Under the pieces are notes generated by a model. That model was not told where the DNA came from. It did no database searches and saw only the letters and a list, made by a program, of their open reading frames with translations. From Carya illinoinensis (lineage: Eukaryota > Streptophyta > Magnoliopsida > Fagales > Juglandaceae), in contig NC_056758.1 of the NCBI RefSeq assembly GCF_018687715.1, forward strand, positions 15,505,501 to 15,569,500: a DNA stretch of 64,000 nucleotides, in the 5' to 3' direction. The stretch's first letter is position 1. Each line of letters starts with the position of its first letter. The position numbers and the translations under genes were made by a program. This document shows, one piece after another, positions 60,239 through 64,000 of this stretch.

Positions 60239-60915
60239 TGTGAGGAGAAAAGGGCCTAGGCCCAACAGTATCAAGTCACAGGGAGTAAGAAGGCCTCAGG
60301 TCCAACAAGTGGGAATCTAAGTAGGCCAGGGGAGCCTGGGACAAAGGCCACATGCCGAGCCCATGGCTAGCTTAGCCACCCAATAAGGCCCCGATGTCGG
60401 GCCTGAAAGAAGCTAGCGAGGGTTCAAAGGGGCCTCGGTAAGCGACCGAGCTTTGTAAAAGGTGCGTAGCGGACAACTACTACAAAGTGTAGATAATTGG
60501 GAGTGTTTAGTCACGGGCACGTTGGACCAGTGGCTCGCTGCATTTAATGCATGTTAAGAAAGCCAAACACACAATGGTGTGCAGTTTGGGGCGTCAAGGA
60601 AAACACAACCTCGGCCTAACACTTGCTGTAGCAGCAGGCTAGTGGATGGTCTGACCTAGGCATGACCTGACACCCCACAATCTCGCTCCATAGTTGAGTC
60701 TAGGCAGGTATAAATACCCTGGTCCATCAGTGGGGAGAGGTTTGATTTTCCTTCTCATTCTCCTTTCACTCTACCTTCTCTATCATCAGATTATCCTCTA
60801 ACTTTGGTATCGAAGAGTCCCCAAACTACAGCGGAGTCCACTCTTTTTCATCTTTGTAGGTTTCTCGAGTTGGGCCCCTGTAGACCTGCCCAAGCCGTGA
60901 AACATGACATTAACA
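60239..60915 (+). repeat. 5' LTR of a Tat-type Ty3/gypsy element
   Basis: Runs from TGTGAGGAGAAAAGGG to GACATTAACA (677 bp, TG...CA). A TATA box, TATAAATA, lies at 60709-60716, followed by a CT-rich segment. Immediately after the LTR, 60917-60933 reads TGGTGTCATTTGTGGGA, the TGGCGCCGTTTGTGGGA-type primer-binding site usual for Tat/Retand/Ogre elements with CG to TG/CA changes. The partner LTR lies beyond the window. Confidence 0.8.
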
Positions 60916-60960
60916 GTGGTGTCATTTGTGGGATATTTTTCATAAAAGCTTGTACTTCAC

Positions 60961-62340
60961 ATGCCAGCAGCAAGACAGTTCCAAACTACACATAGTGAGG
61001 AGAACCGAAATGAAGTGATGGAGGCAAGGTTTGTAGAGATGGAAGAGATGATAAAGAAGCTTGCAGAAGAGACACGAATGCCTCGCTAGGAGAACGTGAC
61101 GCTGCGAAGGACTAATGAAGAAAGGGTGGAGGGTGAACCCAGCGGCAATGAACACGTCGACTCATGGCGTGATCAAGTGAGCACCGCAGCAAACGAAGAG
61201 AGGCACATGAAGCATCTTGAGCTCCAGGAACTAGGGGACAAATATGTTGAGATAGCCAAATAGGTTGGTGTGCCGTCCACTATGGATCAGCTACTTGTTA
61301 GCAATGATCTGCCATAAAGCGTAGGAGTGATGGCGGTCCCCTTTTTGCCAAAGTTCAAAGTCCCTTAGATGGAATTGTATGATGGGACCAATGGTCCATT
61401 GGAGCACCTGGACACGATCAAGGTCCACATGAACTTGCACGGCTTCCCAAGGGAAGTTGCTTATTGAGCCTTCCTTTTGACCCAAAAAGGAGTCGCGCGG
61501 GCCTAGTTTGGGTCCCTACTGCCTAAGACTGTAGGGAGCTTACACGAACTAGCACAGCTTTTCATGACGCAATTCATGGCGAGCTGGAAGATGAGACAGT
61601 CGACTACGTATCTCCTTATGGTGAAGCAACGCGGCAGCAAAATCCTGAAGTCGTACCTTGCCCGCTTCAATAGAGAAGATTACCCTAGCGGCCCTTCTTA
61701 GGGGGTCTGGCCCAAGAATCCATTCATGGCAAAGATAGCGTGGAGGACTCCCACCACATTGAGGGATTTCATGGACTGGGTGGACAGGTTCATTAATGTT
61801 GAAGACACTCTCGAGGACTAGTCTGCCCCCACAATGATCTGAGATGGACCAAGCGGATCAGAAGGCTGCTTGGTAGAAAGGAAGCCACGACCGTGAATGA
61901 GGTAAGAAAGGGGGATTTGACGCTAAGAGAAAGGGAGAGGCCTCAGCCAGGCCATGTGGTAGGCCTCGAGCTCACTCCAATCTGGCAGGGAGGGCAGTGG
62001 AGGGAGAATGAAAGTTGAGCCCATGGAGGGAGCTAGGCCGAGGTGCAACAAGTTGCCAGGACTACAAGTACCACATGATTGGTAGGCATAGCATAGCGAA
62101 TTGCCTATTGGTCATAGGCATCAGTCAGAGGACGGCAAGATTGGCACGAAGGATGGAGCCAGGGCCCTTGGCGAGGTTCACCAGTTCTAGAGGGCATGGA
62201 ATGAGGGGAGAGGCTCGGAGAAGCCCACGCCGTGGGAGGCCCTTGAAGGCAGATGGACTGATTGGAGAAACCCACATGATTGTAGGGGATACGCAGGAGG
62301 AGGGACCACTTCATCGACCTGAAGGGCCCACACCGAAATA
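60961..62340 (+). pseudogene. gag of the Tat-type element, decayed
   Basis: From ATG 60961 (MPAARQFQTTHSEENRNE) an acidic, coiled-coil-like leader runs to a Tat-type capsid region: FKVP-MELYDGTNGPLEHL, MNLHGFPREVAY, FLLTQKGVARA, then LHELAQLFMTQF, MVKQRGSKILKSYLARFN. At least eight in-frame stops (for example near 61090, 61261 and 61317), mostly TAG/TGA where Trp, Gln or Arg codons would fit, break it. The basic region that follows (62015-62340) is read in a shifted frame. Confidence 0.75.
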
Positions 62341-62355
62341 GCATGCTATGAGGAA

Positions 62356-62850
62356 GTGTTCACCACAAAGAGAGCTCCCGCCGGGACTCGACCATCTATT
62401 CGGGGGACCACAATAACTTTCAATGAAAAGGATGGAGAGGGCATCCTCCACCCACACGAAGATGCACTGGTGGTGACTATGCAGGTGGCAGGCTTTATAA
62501 CCTGGATGATCCTAGTCGACAATGGGAGTTCTATAGACATCTTGTTTTGGAAAGCCTTTGTCAAGGTGGGGATCAGCCCTTACTGGTTACACCCGGCCCC
62601 TGTACAACTTAAAGGCTTCACGGGGGACATTGTGCAACCAATGGGAGTCATCACCCTGTCTGTCCTGGCTGGAAAAGCTCCAAAGACTGCGGTGACCATG
62701 GCCTATTTCTTGGCGGTCAAAGCCCCCTTCTTGTACAATGTGATACTGGGGCACCTGACCCTGAACAACTTGGGGGCCGTAACTTCTATCTATCACCTCA
62801 AAATGATGTTCCCTACCGATTTGGGAGTGAGGGAGGTTCCCAACAAGTAG
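62356..62850 (+). pseudogene. Tat-type aspartic protease domain
   Basis: Open for 164 residues. It contains ITFNEKDGEGILHPHEDALV, then the active-site block MILVDNGSSIDILF (Asn replaces the Thr/Ser after the catalytic Asp), and LYNVILGHLTLNNLGAVTSIYHLKMMFPT, the second hallmark with His where Arg is usual. Located between gag and RT as expected. The substitutions suggest loss of activity. Confidence 0.8.
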
Positions 62851-64000
62851 GTCCTAGCTCGGGAGTTGTGGCAGAAGGTCAAAGTGGTTGCAAATGTGGG
62901 GGAAGCTATAGAAGCAGCTGGGCTGCCCTTACCCCTTGACCTGGCAGAGTGGGATGAAGAGGTCCGTGACGAGCAGGCCCTATGGAAGGTCGAGCTTAAC
63001 AAACCTTTCGAGCTGGTTTCAGTTACTTGAGTGGATTGTCCGGGTTGGGACCGACCAAGCTGGACCCAGAATTAAGACAAGCCTTAAAACACCTCCTCAT
63101 CAAGCACTAAGACGTCTTCACCTGGAGCCATGAGGAGGTGCTCGGGATAGACAACTCCATCATTGAACACTGGCTCTGTGTCTACCCGATGGCCTGGAAA
63201 GTCAAGCAGAAATGACGGAGCTTCAACACTGAGAAATATGTGGCTATAGCTAAGGAAGTGGATCATCTCTTGGCAGTAGGATTCATCTGAGAGGTTTATT
63301 ATCCTGAATGGTTCTCCAATGTGGTCTTGATAAAGAAGGCTAACGGGAAGTGGTGGATGTGCATCAACTTCACCGACCTAAACAAAGCTTGCCTGAATGA
63401 TAGTTTCCTCTTGCCATGCATCGACCTAATTGTGGATTCAATGGTGGGATGCCCTCTCCTCACCTTCATGTACGCCTACTCCGATTACAATCAAATCAGG
63501 ATGAGCCCAGATGACAAAGAGAAAACAGCATTCATGATAGATGTAGGGCTATACTGCTATAAAGCCACGTCGTTTGGCCTCAAGAATGCTAGCGCAGCCT
63601 ATTGGTGGTTGGTCAATCAAATGTTTAAATAACAGATCGACTAGAACATAGAAGTGTATGTGGATGACCTATTGGTAAAAAGCAAGAAGCCTAAGCAGCA
63701 TCTTGCAGAACTTCGGGAGGCCTTCTCAGTTCTCTGGCGATACAAAATGAAGCTTAACTGGCAAAGTGCATGTTCGGGGTGGAGTTCAGAAAGTTCTTGA
63801 GGTTTATGGTCTTCAAGAGAGGGATTGAGGCCAATCCTGAAAAATTCAAAGTAATAGTGGGGATGTTCTCTTCCTTGTAACCTCTATGAAGTCCAAAGGT
63901 CGCCCAGTCAACCAATCGATGCCACCCTTTCTTCAAGGTTTTGAGGAAGGCCCAAGGATGGGATGTGGTCTGTGAAAAGGCTTTCTTCGGCCTGAAAAAG
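62851..64000 (+). pseudogene. Tat-type reverse transcriptase, decayed and cut by the window edge
   Basis: A linker with stops leads to RT at about 63200. VLIKKANGKWWMCINFTDLNKAC, DLIVDSMVG, YSDYNQIRMSPDDKEKTAF, and the YVDDLLVKSKK catalytic box near 63656-63688 are readable. They are separated by stops at about 63287, 63630 and 63642 and a frameshift in the 63640-63790 region. The following RNase H junction (FFGLKK) runs off the right end. Confidence 0.8.

Noticed and set aside
1..64000. CRISPR arrays, bacterial operons, ribosomal RNA genes
   Set aside because: No regularly spaced repeats, no bacterial gene organisation and no rRNA or tRNA sequence were seen; the DNA is plant nuclear.

Overview
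The window is plant nuclear DNA, almost certainly from a woody eudicot. It is AT-rich, has GT-AG introns, carries long (CT)n tracts, and consists mostly of nested transposable elements. One MITE-like repeat (about 2806-3205, with a fragment near 60180-60238) resembles an abundant family I associate with walnut/pecan relatives (Juglandaceae, Fagales). That placement is recollection, not something proved here. I see no intact host gene. The only host-type coding traces are a possible first exon at the left edge (262-394, minus) and a wrecked DUF247/UPF0481 gene (34007-35079, minus).

Layout. 1-835: putative 5' end of a minus-strand gene with a CT-rich leader, G-boxes and a 116-bp tandem duplication. 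835-9674: AT-rich decayed repeats, MITEs and LTR-like fragments. 9675-31856: a 22.2-kb CACTA (En/Spm-type) transposon bounded by CACTACA/TGTAGTG termini and an ACC/ACC target duplication. It holds a decayed TNPA-like tail (10440-10835), an 8.8-kb Ty3/gypsy Tekay-type chromovirus (12932-21706), a 2.4-kb solo LTR (23139-25513, ATTTA duplication), a broken plant-transposon-domain gene (26509-27105) and other LTR debris. 31857-37567: copia-type LTR remnant, gypsy protease fragment, DUF247 pseudogene, MITE. 37576-39757: a 2182-bp non-autonomous hAT-type element with a perfect 8-bp target duplication, GGACCG arrays at both ends and a TA-rich core. 40281-57548: a LINE 3' end split by a second CACTA element. 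58584-59899: a second LINE 3' end. 60239-64000: the 5' LTR and decayed gag-pol of a Tat-type Ty3/gypsy element that runs off the right edge.

The most complete system is the second CACTA element (40380-56731, 16,352 bp, ATA/ATA target duplication). Removing it with one ATA copy joins the two LINE halves in frame, which fixes both boundaries. It reads on the minus strand: subterminal GCTGCAA repeats, a GC-rich leader, a TNPD-type transposase gene of three coding exons (51620 to 47949) broken by two in-frame stops, and a TNPA-type gene of six exons (47564 to 45471) that stays open with all junctions in phase. Both start codons lie at or just after a 3' splice site. This recalls the single-promoter, alternatively spliced organisation of maize En/Spm. 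By inference it is a non-autonomous element that still encodes its terminus-binding protein.
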